A stretch of DNA of 34,094 bases from Acidimicrobiales bacterium (GTDB lineage Bacteria > Actinomycetota > Acidimicrobiia > Acidimicrobiales > SZUA-35). The stretch spans positions 14,200 through 48,293 of the forward strand of contig JAHDCV010000028.1 in assembly GCA_020629695.1 (NCBI GenBank), written 5' to 3'. Positions 14,990 to 22,892 of this stretch are shown here, piece after piece (within the stretch, counting starts at the first letter, position 1; each line of letters opens with the position of its first letter). The notes under the pieces are model-generated. The model searched no databases, was not told the origin of the DNA, and was given only the letters and a program-made list of their open reading frames with translations. Made by a program: the position numbers and the translations under genes.

Positions 14990-15400
14990 ATGAACACCAC
15001 CCTCCTGACCGCCCACCCCCCGAGTCCCCGCACCGCCGAGCCCAGTGCGCTCAGCCTCCTGCTCGTCGACAACGTCGACCGGCAGCGAACCGAGCAGCCC
15101 TGGCGCGTCGAGGCGGCCTGTGCCTTCGAGCCGAACGCCGGAGACCTCTTCTTCTCCGACGAGCTCACCGACATCGCTGCAGCCAAGCGGATCTGCGCCC
15201 AGTGCCCGGTGATCGCACCGTGCCTGGAGGCGGCGCTGACCAACGCCGAGCCCTGCGGGGTCTGGGGTGGTCAGCTGTTCGCCAACGGCAAGATCCAGAT
15301 GGTCAAGCGGCGTCGGGGCCGGCCGCCGAAGGTGCCGCGGCCCGAAGACCAGCTCCCGGATGTCCCCATCCCGGAGCACCTCCAGCGCCTGATCGCCTGA
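14990..15400 (+). CDS. WhiB-family transcriptional regulator, WhiB7-like
   Basis: 136-aa iron-sulfur Wbl protein. Four cluster ligands are visible: Cys44, Cys69, Cys72 and Cys78 (CAQCPVIAPC). GVWGG at 90-94 is the sigma-contacting turn. A basic tail with RRRGRPPK (108-114) is an AT-hook, the feature that separates WhiB7 from other Wbl proteins; WhiB7 controls intrinsic antibiotic resistance in mycobacteria and Streptomyces. The start at 14990 has GGAG 6 nt upstream. The leader holds a small ORF and a strong terminator, which fits WhiB7-type attenuation. The assignment to WhiB7 rather than another AT-hook-bearing Wbl is an inference. Confidence 0.85.
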   Translation: MNTTLLTAHPPSPRTAEPSALSLLLVDNVDRQRTEQPWRVEAACAFEPNAGDLFFSDELTDIAAAKRICAQCPVIAPCLEAALTNAEPCGVWGGQLFANGKIQMVKRRRGRPPKVPRPEDQLPDVPIPEHLQRLIA

Positions 15401-15447
15401 GTGGGCCGCCGCCCGCACGGCGGCCAGCGATGCCCCGGGCAACGGCC

Positions 15448-15479
15448 GGGGTGGTGGCACCCTCGGGTGTCACCACCCC
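15448..15479 (+). terminator. Hairpin downstream of whiB7-like gene
   Basis: A 14-bp stem with one G-U pair (GGGGTGGTGGCACC at 15448-15461 with GGTGTCACCACCCC at 15466-15479) closes a CTCG loop, 47 nt after the stop. There is no T-tract. Probable terminator. The remainder of 15401-15690 shows nothing else recognisable. Confidence 0.6.
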
Positions 15480-15690
15480 ACATGCGAGCCCGGGTCGTCC
15501 CACTCGATCACGCCGATCCCACGCCGGGGTCTCGACGGTTCCGCCCCGTCGAGGCTCCGGCGTCCGGCGTTCTCGGCGCCCGGATCGATCCGGCGCGGCG
15601 CCGTTCGACCGACGACTGTTTCGCTCCTGTTTCGCCCCCGATCGGAATGGTCACCGCGTCGACCTGGTTTCCTGGTCGAACGGAGAACCC

Positions 15691-16284
15691 ATGACCAGCG
15701 ACCTCTCACCCCCATCGACCGGCGTCGACCCCGCCGTATCGGCCGACACCGACCAGCGCCCGACCGGCGCACCGGGTTGGCTCCCGATCGTCGTGCTGGT
15801 CATCGTCGCGATCGGCGCGGTCGCCTGGTTCGCCTCCCGATCCGGCGAGACCGCGGCGGGCGACGACCTGCTCGCCGCCGAGATCGCCGGGATCGAGTTC
15901 CCACTCGCCGACGGATCGACGGTCTCGTTGGCGGACTACCAGGGTCAGCCGACCGTCGTGAACTTCTTCGCCGCCTGGTGCCCCCCTTGCCGGGCGGAGA
16001 TGCCGGACTTCGAGACCGTGCACCAGGCCACGAAGAACGACATCGCCTTCATCGGGATCAGCCACGACCTCAACGACCGCGACTGGCTCGACCTGGTGGA
16101 CGAAACCGGCGTCACGTTCGACACCGGCTTCCAGCCGGAGCAGGAGCTCTTCATCGCCATCGACGGGATCGGCATGCCGACCACGATGTTCCTGGATGCC
16201 GATGGCAAGATCGTCCACACCCACGCCGGTGTGGTGAACACCGAGATCCTCACCGATCTCATCGACACCCACCTCCGCCCGTAG
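15691..16284 (+). CDS. TlpA/ResA-like membrane-anchored thioredoxin
   Basis: 197-aa thiol-disulfide oxidoreductase, anchored by one helix (about 31-48, LPIVVLVIVAIGAVAWFA) with its thioredoxin domain outside the membrane. The active site is WCPPC at 96-100 in the family context VVNFFAAWCPPCRAEMPDFE, and the cis-Pro is in GIGMPTTMFLD. WCPPC and the adjacent ccdA place it with the ResA/CcmG/TlpA group that reduces apocytochrome c haem-binding cysteines, or Cu-site cysteines of oxidase subunit II. The start at 15691 has GGAG upstream. ccdA begins 10 bp downstream, so the two form an operon. Confidence 0.88.
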   Translation: MTSDLSPPSTGVDPAVSADTDQRPTGAPGWLPIVVLVIVAIGAVAWFASRSGETAAGDDLLAAEIAGIEFPLADGSTVSLADYQGQPTVVNFFAAWCPPCRAEMPDFETVHQATKNDIAFIGISHDLNDRDWLDLVDETGVTFDTGFQPEQELFIAIDGIGMPTTMFLDADGKIVHTHAGVVNTEILTDLIDTHLRP

Positions 16285-16294
16285 GACGCACACC

Positions 16295-17188
16295 ATGGAA
16301 TTCTTCGACGCACGCGGCTTCGCCCTCGGCATGGTCGCCCTGATCAACCCCTGCGGCTTCGCCCTGCTCCCGGCCTACCTGGGCTTCTTCCTCGGCCTCG
16401 ACGACCCCGAGACGGTCGGGCGGGAGAGTCGCCTCGTGGCCCTCAATCGGGCGCAGATCGTCGGCCTGTCCATGAGTGCCGGCTTCCTGTTGGTCTTCGG
16501 CCTGCTGGGCATCGTGTTCGCGGGCGCCTTCACGACGATCGCCCCCGTGTTGCCGTGGGTCACCTTCATCATCGGCATCGGCCTGCTCCAGCTCGGCATC
16601 GCCATGCTGTTCGGGTTCCAGCCGTTGCTCGCACTGCCGAAGTTGCAGAAGGGCGGGCAGACCCGCTCGTTCATGTCGATGTTCCTCTTCGGCGTGAGTT
16701 ACGCCTTGGCGTCGCTCACCTGCACGATCGGACTCTTCCTGTCCGTGGTCGGCACGTCCTCGTCGGGCACCAGCTTCGGCGAGCGATTCAGCGGCTTCCT
16801 CTGGTACGGCATCGGCATGGGTCTGCTCGCCACCGTGCTGACCCTCGCCGTGGCACTCGGCAAGCGCTCGATCGTCGGCCGCTTCCGCCAGCTCCTCCCT
16901 CGGATCAACCAGGTCTCGGCCATCGTGTTGGTCGTGGTCGGCACCTACGTCGTGATCTACGGCGTGTTCTCGATCTACGCCTTCATCTCCCCCACCGACA
17001 TCCCCGGCTGGGTCAAGTCGACCGTCGACACCGCCGAGGGCTGGCAGGCCTCCATGTCGGAGTGGGTCAACGGCCAGGCCACGTGGTTCGGCTGGGTGTT
17101 CGGCGCCGTGAACCTGGTGATCGCCGCCGCCGGCTTCGCCGCCAAGCGGGCCGCCGGAGCTCGTGCGGGCTCGGCCGCAGCGGCCTGA
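16295..17188 (+). CDS. ccdA: Cytochrome c biogenesis protein CcdA (DsbD-type thiol transporter)
   Basis: 297-aa polytopic membrane protein that carries electrons from cytoplasmic thioredoxin to extracellular TlpA/ResA. The two redox cysteines are present at the usual sites: Cys20 in LINPCGFALLPAYLGFF and Cys143 in ASLTCTIGLFL. About six helices form the two three-helix repeats of the family; an extra C-terminal helix (about 265-285) ends in an Ala-rich tail. It lies immediately downstream of the TlpA-like gene, its expected partner. It probably serves maturation of the CtaC cytochrome c domain and CuA site encoded 7 kb away. Confidence 0.92.
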   Translation: MEFFDARGFALGMVALINPCGFALLPAYLGFFLGLDDPETVGRESRLVALNRAQIVGLSMSAGFLLVFGLLGIVFAGAFTTIAPVLPWVTFIIGIGLLQLGIAMLFGFQPLLALPKLQKGGQTRSFMSMFLFGVSYALASLTCTIGLFLSVVGTSSSGTSFGERFSGFLWYGIGMGLLATVLTLAVALGKRSIVGRFRQLLPRINQVSAIVLVVVGTYVVIYGVFSIYAFISPTDIPGWVKSTVDTAEGWQASMSEWVNGQATWFGWVFGAVNLVIAAAGFAAKRAAGARAGSAAAA

Positions 17189-17259
17189 CCGGACGTCGTC
17201 CTCTCGTCGCCCGTCCGCCCGGCTCGGGGCTCGGCCGCCGACCCTGCAACACTTCCCCC

Positions 17260-17898
17260 GTGCAAGCCGTCGACTCCACGCCCACGACGTTCGCGGAACT
17301 CCTCGCGATCGACGGGGTCGTTGAGGTCTCCGAGCTCCGATCACGCTTCGGGTTCTGCGCATTCCACGGCGGCAACCTCGAGCGCCTGACCGACCAGATC
17401 GCCTCGGAGGCCGCGGCCCGCTCCGGTTCGAGCTTCTACGGCGTCCTCCAACCCACCGGCCTGCGTACCCACATCCCCTCGGCCAAGGTCTCCCCGGCGG
17501 AGTCACCGGCGTTCGCCGCCTTCCTCGACCACTGTGACGTCGTCGCCGCGATCCACGGCTTCGGACGGCGGGGCTGGTGGACCTCGGTGCTGGTCGGCGG
17601 ACGCAACCGCCATCTGGCCGCACACGTCTCGGAGCATCTCCGGATGCACCTCCCGGCGTTCAAGATCCTGGACGACATCGAGGCGATCCCGAAGAACCTG
17701 CGAGGCCAGCATCCGGACAACCCGGCGAATCTGCCACGCCACGGTGGTGTCCAGATCGAGCTGCCGCCACGACTTCGGGGCCTCACGCCGATGGCGATGC
17801 ACTGGCCCTCGGCCACGAGCCGCTTCCCCCTCGTCGACGACCTGATCGCCGGCCTCGCCGCCGCGGCGACGAGTTGGCCGCTGGAGCCCCGAGACTGA
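17260..17898 (+). CDS. Poly-gamma-glutamate hydrolase-like protein (DUF867 family)
   Basis: 212-aa protein resembling the zinc-dependent poly-gamma-glutamate hydrolases first known from Bacillus phages. Motifs: FCAFHGGNLERLTDQIA (the family's PHGG...E zinc site), SSFYGVLQ, HIPSAKVSP and VVAAIHGFGRRGWWTSVLVGG (His-x-G). The expected metal residues His, Glu and His are retained. No signal peptide is seen, so it would act in the cytoplasm. The GTG 17260 start is preceded at 6 nt by AACACT, a possible degenerate -10. The substrate in this organism is uncertain, as no PGA synthesis genes are nearby. Confidence 0.75.
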   Translation: MQAVDSTPTTFAELLAIDGVVEVSELRSRFGFCAFHGGNLERLTDQIASEAAARSGSSFYGVLQPTGLRTHIPSAKVSPAESPAFAAFLDHCDVVAAIHGFGRRGWWTSVLVGGRNRHLAAHVSEHLRMHLPAFKILDDIEAIPKNLRGQHPDNPANLPRHGGVQIELPPRLRGLTPMAMHWPSATSRFPLVDDLIAGLAAAATSWPLEPRD

Positions 17899-17902
17899 TC
17901 GG

Positions 17903-18211
17903 GTGATCGACCGACTGCTCGAGCGTTTCCCGGTGGTCGCCCGTGTGGAGGGCGTCAGCTACCTCGTCCTGGTCGCCGCGACCCTGCTCCACCGCCTCGG
18001 CTCGGTCGACCTCGTCGCGCTGCCCGGGTTCGTGCACGGGGTCGCGTTCCTCGCGTTCGCCGGTCTGGTCGTCGCCCTCCACCAGCGGCATCGATGGGGT
18101 GTGGTCTTGACGGTGCAGCTGCTGGCCGCGAGCTTCGTGCCGTTCGGGGCCTTCTGGGCCGACCGCCGTGTGGCATCGGAGTTGGCCGGCGCATCGCCCG
18201 TCTCAGGGTGA
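17903..18211 (+). CDS. DUF3817 membrane protein
   Basis: 102-aa integral membrane protein with about three helices. The N-terminus VVARVEGVSYLVLVAATLLHRLG and the central PGFVHGVAFLAFAGLVVALH match DUF3817, a small actinobacterial membrane family of unknown role. The GTG start is 5 bp after the upstream stop, so it is probably in the same transcript. Its 3' end overlaps the convergent pdxH gene by 9 bp. No enzymatic residues are recognised. Confidence 0.75.
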   Translation: MIDRLLERFPVVARVEGVSYLVLVAATLLHRLGSVDLVALPGFVHGVAFLAFAGLVVALHQRHRWGVVLTVQLLAASFVPFGAFWADRRVASELAGASPVSG

Positions 18212-18841
18212 TCGACGCTCCCGCCGCCAGCCGTCGTCGCCGGAGCGCGCATATCGCACACGGTCATGCAGCCGGTTCAGTCGGCCCTGCCAGAACTCGA
18301 CCGTGTCGGGCACGACCAACCAGCCACCCCAGTGTGGTGGGCGCGGCACGGGGCGGTCGGCGAACCGCTCGGTGACCGCCGAGAGCCGCTCGTCGAGCTC
18401 CGCTCGGTCGGTGAGCGTCGACGACTGGGCGGAGGCCCACCCGCCCAGCTGCGATCCCCGGGTCCGCACCGACCAGTAGGCGTCGGAGACCTCGTCGTCC
18501 ACCCGGATCGCCCGGCCACCGACGTTGACCTGGCGGTGGAGACCGAGCCAGGCGAACGTGAGGGCGACGAGGCCGTTGCCGTCGAGATCCGCCGACTTGT
18601 CCGACTCGTAGTTGGTGTAGAAGACGAACCCCTCGGCGGGGCGCCCCTTGAGCAGCACATGACGGGACGAGGGCCGTCCGGCGGCATCGACCGTCGAGAC
18701 GACCATGGCATTGGGTTCGATGAGGTCGGCGGCGACGGCGTCATCCATCCAGCGATCGAACTGCACCAACGGGTCGTCGTGGGCGTCTGCGACATCGATG
18801 CCGGTCGTCTCGTACTCGAGACGCATTCGTGCGAGATCCAT
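18203..18841 (-). CDS. pdxH: Pyridoxamine 5'-phosphate oxidase
   Basis: 212-aa FMN enzyme converting pyridoxamine/pyridoxine 5'-phosphate to pyridoxal 5'-phosphate. Motifs: MRLEYETTGIDVADAHDDPLVQFDRW, AMVVSTVDAAGRPSSRHVLLKG (FMN binding), FYTNYESDKSADL, WLGLHRQVNVGGRAIRV, SDAYWSVRTRGSQLGGWAS and the C-terminal PDTVEFWQGRLNRLHDRVRY, which ends the active site. Length equals the family norm. ATG 18841 is chosen; an in-frame TTG four codons upstream or ATG 18826 are alternatives, none with a clear ribosome site. Divergent from the ABC exporter with a 64-bp gap. Confidence 0.93.
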   Translation of the reverse strand: MDLARMRLEYETTGIDVADAHDDPLVQFDRWMDDAVAADLIEPNAMVVSTVDAAGRPSSRHVLLKGRPAEGFVFYTNYESDKSADLDGNGLVALTFAWLGLHRQVNVGGRAIRVDDEVSDAYWSVRTRGSQLGGWASAQSSTLTDRAELDERLSAVTERFADRPVPRPPHWGGWLVVPDTVEFWQGRLNRLHDRVRYARSGDDGWRRERRSP

Positions 18842-18892
18842 GACGTCAGTCAAGCCGAGCGAGCCGATGCCCGTCGCCTCGGGCCCGCTCGC

Positions 18893-18898
18893 TACCGT
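18893..18898 (+). promoter_or_regulatory. -10 box of ABC exporter ATPase gene, leaderless
   Basis: TACCGT (TANNNT) ends 7 nt before GTG 18906, with no Shine-Dalgarno. Confidence 0.5.
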
Positions 18899-18905
18899 GC
18901 TCGGT

Positions 18906-19787
18906 GTGGAGGCGATCACCATCCGGGGGCTCTCGGTCGAGCGGGCGGGACGCACGGTGCTCCACGACATCGACCTGGTCGTGCCGACCGGCCGCATCGT
19001 GGCCCTCGTCGGTCCCAACGGTGCGGGCAAGACCACACTCGTCGAGACCATCACCGGCGCCCACGAACCAGCCGCCGGATCGGTCACGGTGCTCGGTCAG
19101 AGTCCCTGGACCAACCGGTCGGCGTTGGCGGAACGGTGGTCGTACATGCCCCAGACCGGCGGCCTGCCGATGGGTCTCACCGTCGACGAGGCGGTGGCCC
19201 TCTTCGCCGATCTCAACGGTCACGGAGTCGATGCGGCGAGCCTGGTCGACCAGGTGGGTCTGGCCGCCGACCGGCGCCGTCGATGGCGGCGACTGAGCGG
19301 CGGTCAACAACAACGACTCAGCCTCGCGATCGCCCTGACCGGAGGTCCGGACCTGCTGCTGCTCGACGAGCCCACCGCCGCACTGGATGGCCAGGGGTCG
19401 AGGCAGGTCCTCGAGCTCATCGCCGAACGCCGACGAGCGGGCAGCGCCATCGTGCTGACGAGTCATCGGGCCGACGAGATCGAACAGCTCGCGGACACCG
19501 TCGTGCTGCTCGGTGCTGGCGTCGTACGGGCGACGGGCACCGTCGAGGAGCTCACGACGATCGATGCGATCGTGGTGGGCTTGGCCGAGCCCATCGACCC
19601 GTCGCCGGTCGCCGTCGCACTCGGGCGAGAGGTCCGGGCGGTCGACGGGGGCCTCGAGGTGCCCGGGCTCACGGACCAGGGTGCCGTCCCGGCCGTCACG
19701 GCAGCGGTCCTGGACGCCGGGGGCAACATCAACGGGATACGCGTGGGGCGCCGGCCACTCGCCGACGTGTTGGCGGAACTCACATGA
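18906..19787 (+). CDS. ABC exporter ATP-binding protein (ABC-2 type)
   Basis: 293-aa ATPase with Walker A GPNGAGKTT (36-44), signature LSGGQQQR (130-137), Walker B LLLLDEPTAALD (150-161) and switch His in LTSHRADE. The layout follows CcmA/DrrA-type exporters, with a C-terminal extension (about 210-293) rather than a second nucleotide domain. Partner is the membrane gene that overlaps by ATGA. Start GTG 18906 was chosen from the leaderless -10 box. The cargo (drug, lipid or haem precursor) is not deducible from the sequence. Confidence 0.88.
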   Translation: MEAITIRGLSVERAGRTVLHDIDLVVPTGRIVALVGPNGAGKTTLVETITGAHEPAAGSVTVLGQSPWTNRSALAERWSYMPQTGGLPMGLTVDEAVALFADLNGHGVDAASLVDQVGLAADRRRRWRRLSGGQQQRLSLAIALTGGPDLLLLDEPTAALDGQGSRQVLELIAERRRAGSAIVLTSHRADEIEQLADTVVLLGAGVVRATGTVEELTTIDAIVVGLAEPIDPSPVAVALGREVRAVDGGLEVPGLTDQGAVPAVTAAVLDAGGNINGIRVGRRPLADVLAELT

Positions 19788-20500
19788 CCCGGTTGCTCAC
19801 ACTGGCGAAAGCCGACATTCGACTGTCGCTGCGCGACGCCGAGCAGCTCCTCCTGGCGTTCATCCTGCCAGTCCTGTTCCTCGTGTTGTTCTCGGCCGTC
19901 GACCTCCTGCCGACCGGCAGCGGCGAGCCGGTCGACTTCCTCACGCCGGGCATTCTGGCGCTCGCGTTGATCTCGACGGCGTTCGTCCGGCTCGCCATCT
20001 CGGTCGGCTTCGACCGTTCGTTCGGTGCCATCGGCCGATTCGCGTCCACGCCGCTGCGACCCATCGAGTTCGTCGGGGCCAAGCTGGTCACGACCGTCGC
20101 GATCTTCGTGGTGCAGGTGGTCGTCGTCGCAGCACTCGCCGTCGCGCTCGGCTGGAGTCCGGCACTGCATCCGGCCCTCGCACCGGGCCTCCTGCTCGGC
20201 GTGGTGGCCTTCACGGCACTGGCCTTTGCACTCGTCGGGTTCGTCGACGGCCTCGCCTCGCTTGCCGCGGCGAACACGATCTACGTCGTGTTGCTCCTAC
20301 TGAGCGGGTTGGTCTTCGACCGGTCGGAATTGCCGGGGCTGCTCGAACGCCTGACGGCCTGGCTCCCGAGCACACAGCTCGTGGAGATCGTTCGAGCCGC
20401 CACCTCCGATGGCGCCGGCCCGGGCTGGGCGTGGGCGGGGCTGTGCGTCTGGACCATCGTGGGTGGTGCGGTCGGACTCCGGCGCTTTCACTGGCGCTGA
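19784..20500 (+). CDS. ABC-2 type exporter permease
   Basis: 238-aa membrane protein with about six helices. It opens with MTRLLTLAKADIRLSLRDAEQLLLAFILPVLFLV, a typical ABC-2 permease N-terminus (amphipathic stretch then TM1). The segments FLTPGILALALISTAF and RFASTPLRPIEFVGAKL match the conserved ABC-2 region, and LPSTQLVEIVRA lies before the last helix. It is translationally coupled (ATGA) to the ATPase and forms a two-gene exporter. Its stop is 5 bp from the stop of the convergent DUF983 gene. Confidence 0.87.
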   Translation: MTRLLTLAKADIRLSLRDAEQLLLAFILPVLFLVLFSAVDLLPTGSGEPVDFLTPGILALALISTAFVRLAISVGFDRSFGAIGRFASTPLRPIEFVGAKLVTTVAIFVVQVVVVAALAVALGWSPALHPALAPGLLLGVVAFTALAFALVGFVDGLASLAAANTIYVVLLLLSGLVFDRSELPGLLERLTAWLPSTQLVEIVRAATSDGAGPGWAWAGLCVWTIVGGAVGLRRFHWR

Positions 20501-20510
20501 GCGGCTCAGC
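20496..20510. terminator. Small hairpin between convergent genes
   Basis: GCTGAG-CGG-CTCAGC spans both stop codons (20498-20500 on plus, 20506-20508 on minus). It is a short 6-bp stem without T-tract and may act as a weak bidirectional terminator. Confidence 0.35.
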
Positions 20511-20946
20511 CGCCCGCTTGGCTCCAGTCGACCTCGTCCGGCCGCAGCGGGCGCATCATGATGTCGAACGAGGTCCAGAGGGTCTTGGAGATCGGCATGA
20601 ACCACGTCGTCATCGCCAGGGTGACACCCACGTTGACCGGCAACAGGATCCGGAGCTCGAACTCCGGTGCCGTCAGGATCATCGAGACGATCAGGACGAT
20701 GAAGAGCACCACGAAGCTGACGATCGTGTTGATGCCGACCGCCCCGACGAAGTGGCCCTCGATCCGCTCGAAGCGGAGTCCACAGCGCGGGCAGAGCTCG
20801 ACCGGGCGGCCCCACGACGCCCAGATCTCCCGCTCGCCACACGCAGGGCATCGCTTCCGCAGTCCCCGGCGGAGCAGCCTCGACCTCGACGGTGGGGTAC
20901 CCACCCGGAGATCGTCCGGGACCGCACGGTCTGGTCGATCGGACAC
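20506..20946 (-). CDS. DUF983 membrane protein of the oxidase operon
   Basis: 146 aa. An N-terminal zinc-ribbon-like part (KRCPACGEREI and ELCPRCGLRFE, two CxxC pairs) is followed by two helices (about 69-115) with LLPVNVGVTLAMTTWFMPISKTLW. This is the DUF983 family, often found with cytochrome c oxidase genes and possibly involved in assembly or copper handling; that role is inferred only from the company it keeps. The GTG start at 20946 has AGGGG 6 nt upstream and lies 9 bp after the ctaG stop. Last gene of the long oxidase operon. Confidence 0.82.
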   Translation of the reverse strand: MSDRPDRAVPDDLRVGTPPSRSRLLRRGLRKRCPACGEREIWASWGRPVELCPRCGLRFERIEGHFVGAVGINTIVSFVVLFIVLIVSMILTAPEFELRILLPVNVGVTLAMTTWFMPISKTLWTSFDIMMRPLRPDEVDWSQAGG

Positions 20947-20955
20947 GCCGGACCC

Positions 20956-21852
20956 CTAGGTCTCGGCCGGCGGTGGGGAGGTCTCGAACTCCTGCAGCAC
21001 GTCGTCGACGGTCAGGGTCTTGGTGCGCTCCGCGAAGCTGGCGGCACGCCGCGCCTTCGTCTCCGCCTCGGCCTCGGCGGCCCATCGGAACCAGATGACG
21101 CCGATGACGATCCACATGAAGAAGCCACCCACGAGCTTCATGATCGCCCCGGCGAGCTGCTGATCGGTCAGCACCGACAGGCCGAACGCCCGGAAGGCGA
21201 TGTCGTAGGACGGATACACGACGTCCTCGGCGAACACGAGCCATCCACCGGGCACGGTCGGCACGATGGTCATGGCGAACAGGTAGATCATCCGACCGAT
21301 GGCGGGAAGGCGCCACTCCTCGATCGGGCCGATCACCGGCATCCACATGCAGAGCCCGGCCACGAACACCAGCAGGTGGAGGAAGAAGTGGAGCGCCCCG
21401 TTGTCGACCGACAGCCGCACCAGGACCGACCAGTGGAGCAGGCTGGTGAGCCCGTTGAACACGATGAGTGCGGTGATGGGGTGGACGAGACGCTTGAGGA
21501 TGGCCCAGGCCCGTGCGTTCGGCCCGACGACGAGCTCGATCAACCAGTGCGGGATCGCCTTGACGAACATCGCCGGGATGATCATCGAGAGCAGCAGATG
21601 CTGCGCCATGTGCACCGAGTACAGGTAGCGCTCGGCGATGTCGTGTACCGGCCAGTCCGAGGCGAACCACATCAGCACGACCGCGCCGACGTACCAGCGC
21701 TTCTGTGCGGTCGTGATCGGGCGGAAACCGGCCCGGACGGCCTTCGGTTCGATCACCCGGAGGGCGAACCAGCCGATGGCGCAGACACCCGCGATCAGGA
21801 GCCACACCTCAGCGTGCAGCGAGAACTCCCACGGTTCCGACAGGGCGAACAT
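20956..21852 (-). CDS. ctaG: Cytochrome c oxidase assembly factor CtaG (caa3 type)
   Basis: 298-aa membrane protein of the Bacillus-type CtaG family, needed for copper-containing caa3/aa3 oxidase formation. About seven helices; conserved His/Met-rich segments are FASDWPVHDIAERYLYSVHMAQHLLLSMIIP and LHFFLHLLVFVAGLCMWMPVIGP. These are candidate copper contacts. A charged C-terminal tail (RWAAEAEAETKARRAASFAERTKT) is cytoplasmic by prediction. ATG 21852 is chosen because GGAGG is 7 nt upstream; an in-frame GTG at 21858 overlaps that site. It lies 27 bp after the subunit IV gene. Confidence 0.9.
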   Translation of the reverse strand: MFALSEPWEFSLHAEVWLLIAGVCAIGWFALRVIEPKAVRAGFRPITTAQKRWYVGAVVLMWFASDWPVHDIAERYLYSVHMAQHLLLSMIIPAMFVKAIPHWLIELVVGPNARAWAILKRLVHPITALIVFNGLTSLLHWSVLVRLSVDNGALHFFLHLLVFVAGLCMWMPVIGPIEEWRLPAIGRMIYLFAMTIVPTVPGGWLVFAEDVVYPSYDIAFRAFGLSVLTDQQLAGAIMKLVGGFFMWIVIGVIWFRWAAEAEAETKARRAASFAERTKTLTVDDVLQEFETSPPPAET

Positions 21853-21879
21853 CGTCACCCCTCCAGGATGGTCGACGGA

Positions 21880-22224
21880 TCAGAAAATGCTGAACTCGAA
21901 GGTCGCGAAGACGATGAAGTACACGATCACCGCGAGCAGGAGTGCCGACCCGAAGATCCACCAGAAGAACTTGCCGTTCAGGATCTTCGTGTCGAAGTAG
22001 AGATGCATGAAGGCGCCCGCCACCAAGATGAACTTGGCGATCATCATGACCATCATGGGCAGGACCAGCAGCGGTCCGCCGTCGTCGGTCAGCGGGATCT
22101 CGGCCCAGGCGACCTCGGCCGCCGTGATGATCGCCAGCGCGACGAACACGACCCAGTACTGACGCTCGGTGGGGTGATGATCCTCGACGTCGTGGTGATC
22201 GGCGGCAATGGTTTCTGCAGACAT
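21880..22224 (-). CDS. Cytochrome c oxidase subunit IV (prokaryotic COX4 type)
   Basis: 114-aa small subunit with three helices, matching the COX4_pro/CyoD-like family: RQYWVVFVALAIITAAEVAW, LLVLPMMVMMIAKFILVAGAFMHLYFD and ILNGKFFWWIFGSALLLAVI. The AKFILV..FMHL stretch is the family hallmark. It begins with a His/Asp-rich segment (ADHHDVEDHHPTE) resembling tails on other subunits here. ATG 22224 has GAGG 6 nt upstream. It lies 8 bp after ctaE. It stabilises subunits I and III in related oxidases. Confidence 0.88.
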   Translation of the reverse strand: MSAETIAADHHDVEDHHPTERQYWVVFVALAIITAAEVAWAEIPLTDDGGPLLVLPMMVMMIAKFILVAGAFMHLYFDTKILNGKFFWWIFGSALLLAVIVYFIVFATFEFSIF

Positions 22225-22232
22225 CGGGGACC

Positions 22233-22892
22233 TCAGACGACCAGGTAGACGATGGTGAAGATCAACACCCAGACGATGTCGACGAAGTGCCAGTAGAGAC
22301 CGACGAGCTCGACGGTCTCATGGCGATCCTTGTTCAGCTTGCCCTGGAACGACAGGACGAGCAGCGAGGTCAGCATCAGGATGCCGCCCGTGACGTGCAC
22401 GCCGTGGAAGCCGGTCAAGGTGAAGAACGCCGAACCGAACAGGTTCGTCGTGAACCCGAGGCCTTCCCGGTAGAAGACCGTGAACTCGTACACCTGGCCC
22501 GCCAGGAAGAGTGAGCCGAGCGCTGCGGTGGCACCGATCCAGATGCGGCTGTTCTTCACGTCGCCGTGATGGATGGCCTGATGGGCGAGCACCATCGTGA
22601 GCGACGACATCAGCAGGATGAACGACGACGCCGAGGTGAACGGGATGTCGAACAGCTCGGTTCCGGGCCCGGTCACGAGCGGGTTGCCCTCGGCTCGCTC
22701 CTGATTGAACCGGGCGACCGACAACAGGTAGGACGAGATGAGGGCACCGAAGAGCAGGACCTCGGAGCCGAGGAACAACCACATCGCCAACTTCATGTTG
22801 GAGATGCCGAGGCTGGTGTGGTGCCCCTCGTGATGCTCGTCGTGATGGGCGTCGACGTGTCCGTCGACGGCGGGGGTGGCGACATCAGCCAT
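22233..22892 (-). CDS. ctaE: Cytochrome c oxidase subunit III
   Basis: 219-aa membrane subunit with about five helices. Family signatures: KLAMWLFLGSEVLLFGALISSYLL, the Glu-bearing TM region GQVYEFTVF, TLTGFHGVHVTGG and VGLYWHFVDIVWVLIFTIVYLVV. The N-terminus is His-rich (DGHVDAHHDEHHEGHH, residues 11-26). ATG 22892 was chosen: GAGG lies 6 nt upstream and it overlaps the ctaD stop by 8 bp; a longer in-frame reading from 22931 has no support. Forms the core oxidase with CtaC and CtaD. Confidence 0.93.
   Translation of the reverse strand: MADVATPAVDGHVDAHHDEHHEGHHTSLGISNMKLAMWLFLGSEVLLFGALISSYLLSVARFNQERAEGNPLVTGPGTELFDIPFTSASSFILLMSSLTMVLAHQAIHHGDVKNSRIWIGATAALGSLFLAGQVYEFTVFYREGLGFTTNLFGSAFFTLTGFHGVHVTGGILMLTSLLVLSFQGKLNKDRHETVELVGLYWHFVDIVWVLIFTIVYLVV

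Noticed and set aside
14480-15460. N-terminal extension of the acyl-ACP thioesterase across the whiB7-like region
   Set aside because: The extra part is antisense to whiB, low-complexity, and lies upstream of a clear leaderless start at 14479.
15401-15690. Short open frames between whiB and the thioredoxin gene
   Set aside because: No ribosome sites or recognisable peptides; the stretch holds a hairpin only.
19513-22248. Very long plus-strand open frame across the ABC permease and oxidase genes
   Set aside because: It spans several real genes on both strands and has Arg/Asp/Glu-rich low-complexity translation without signals.
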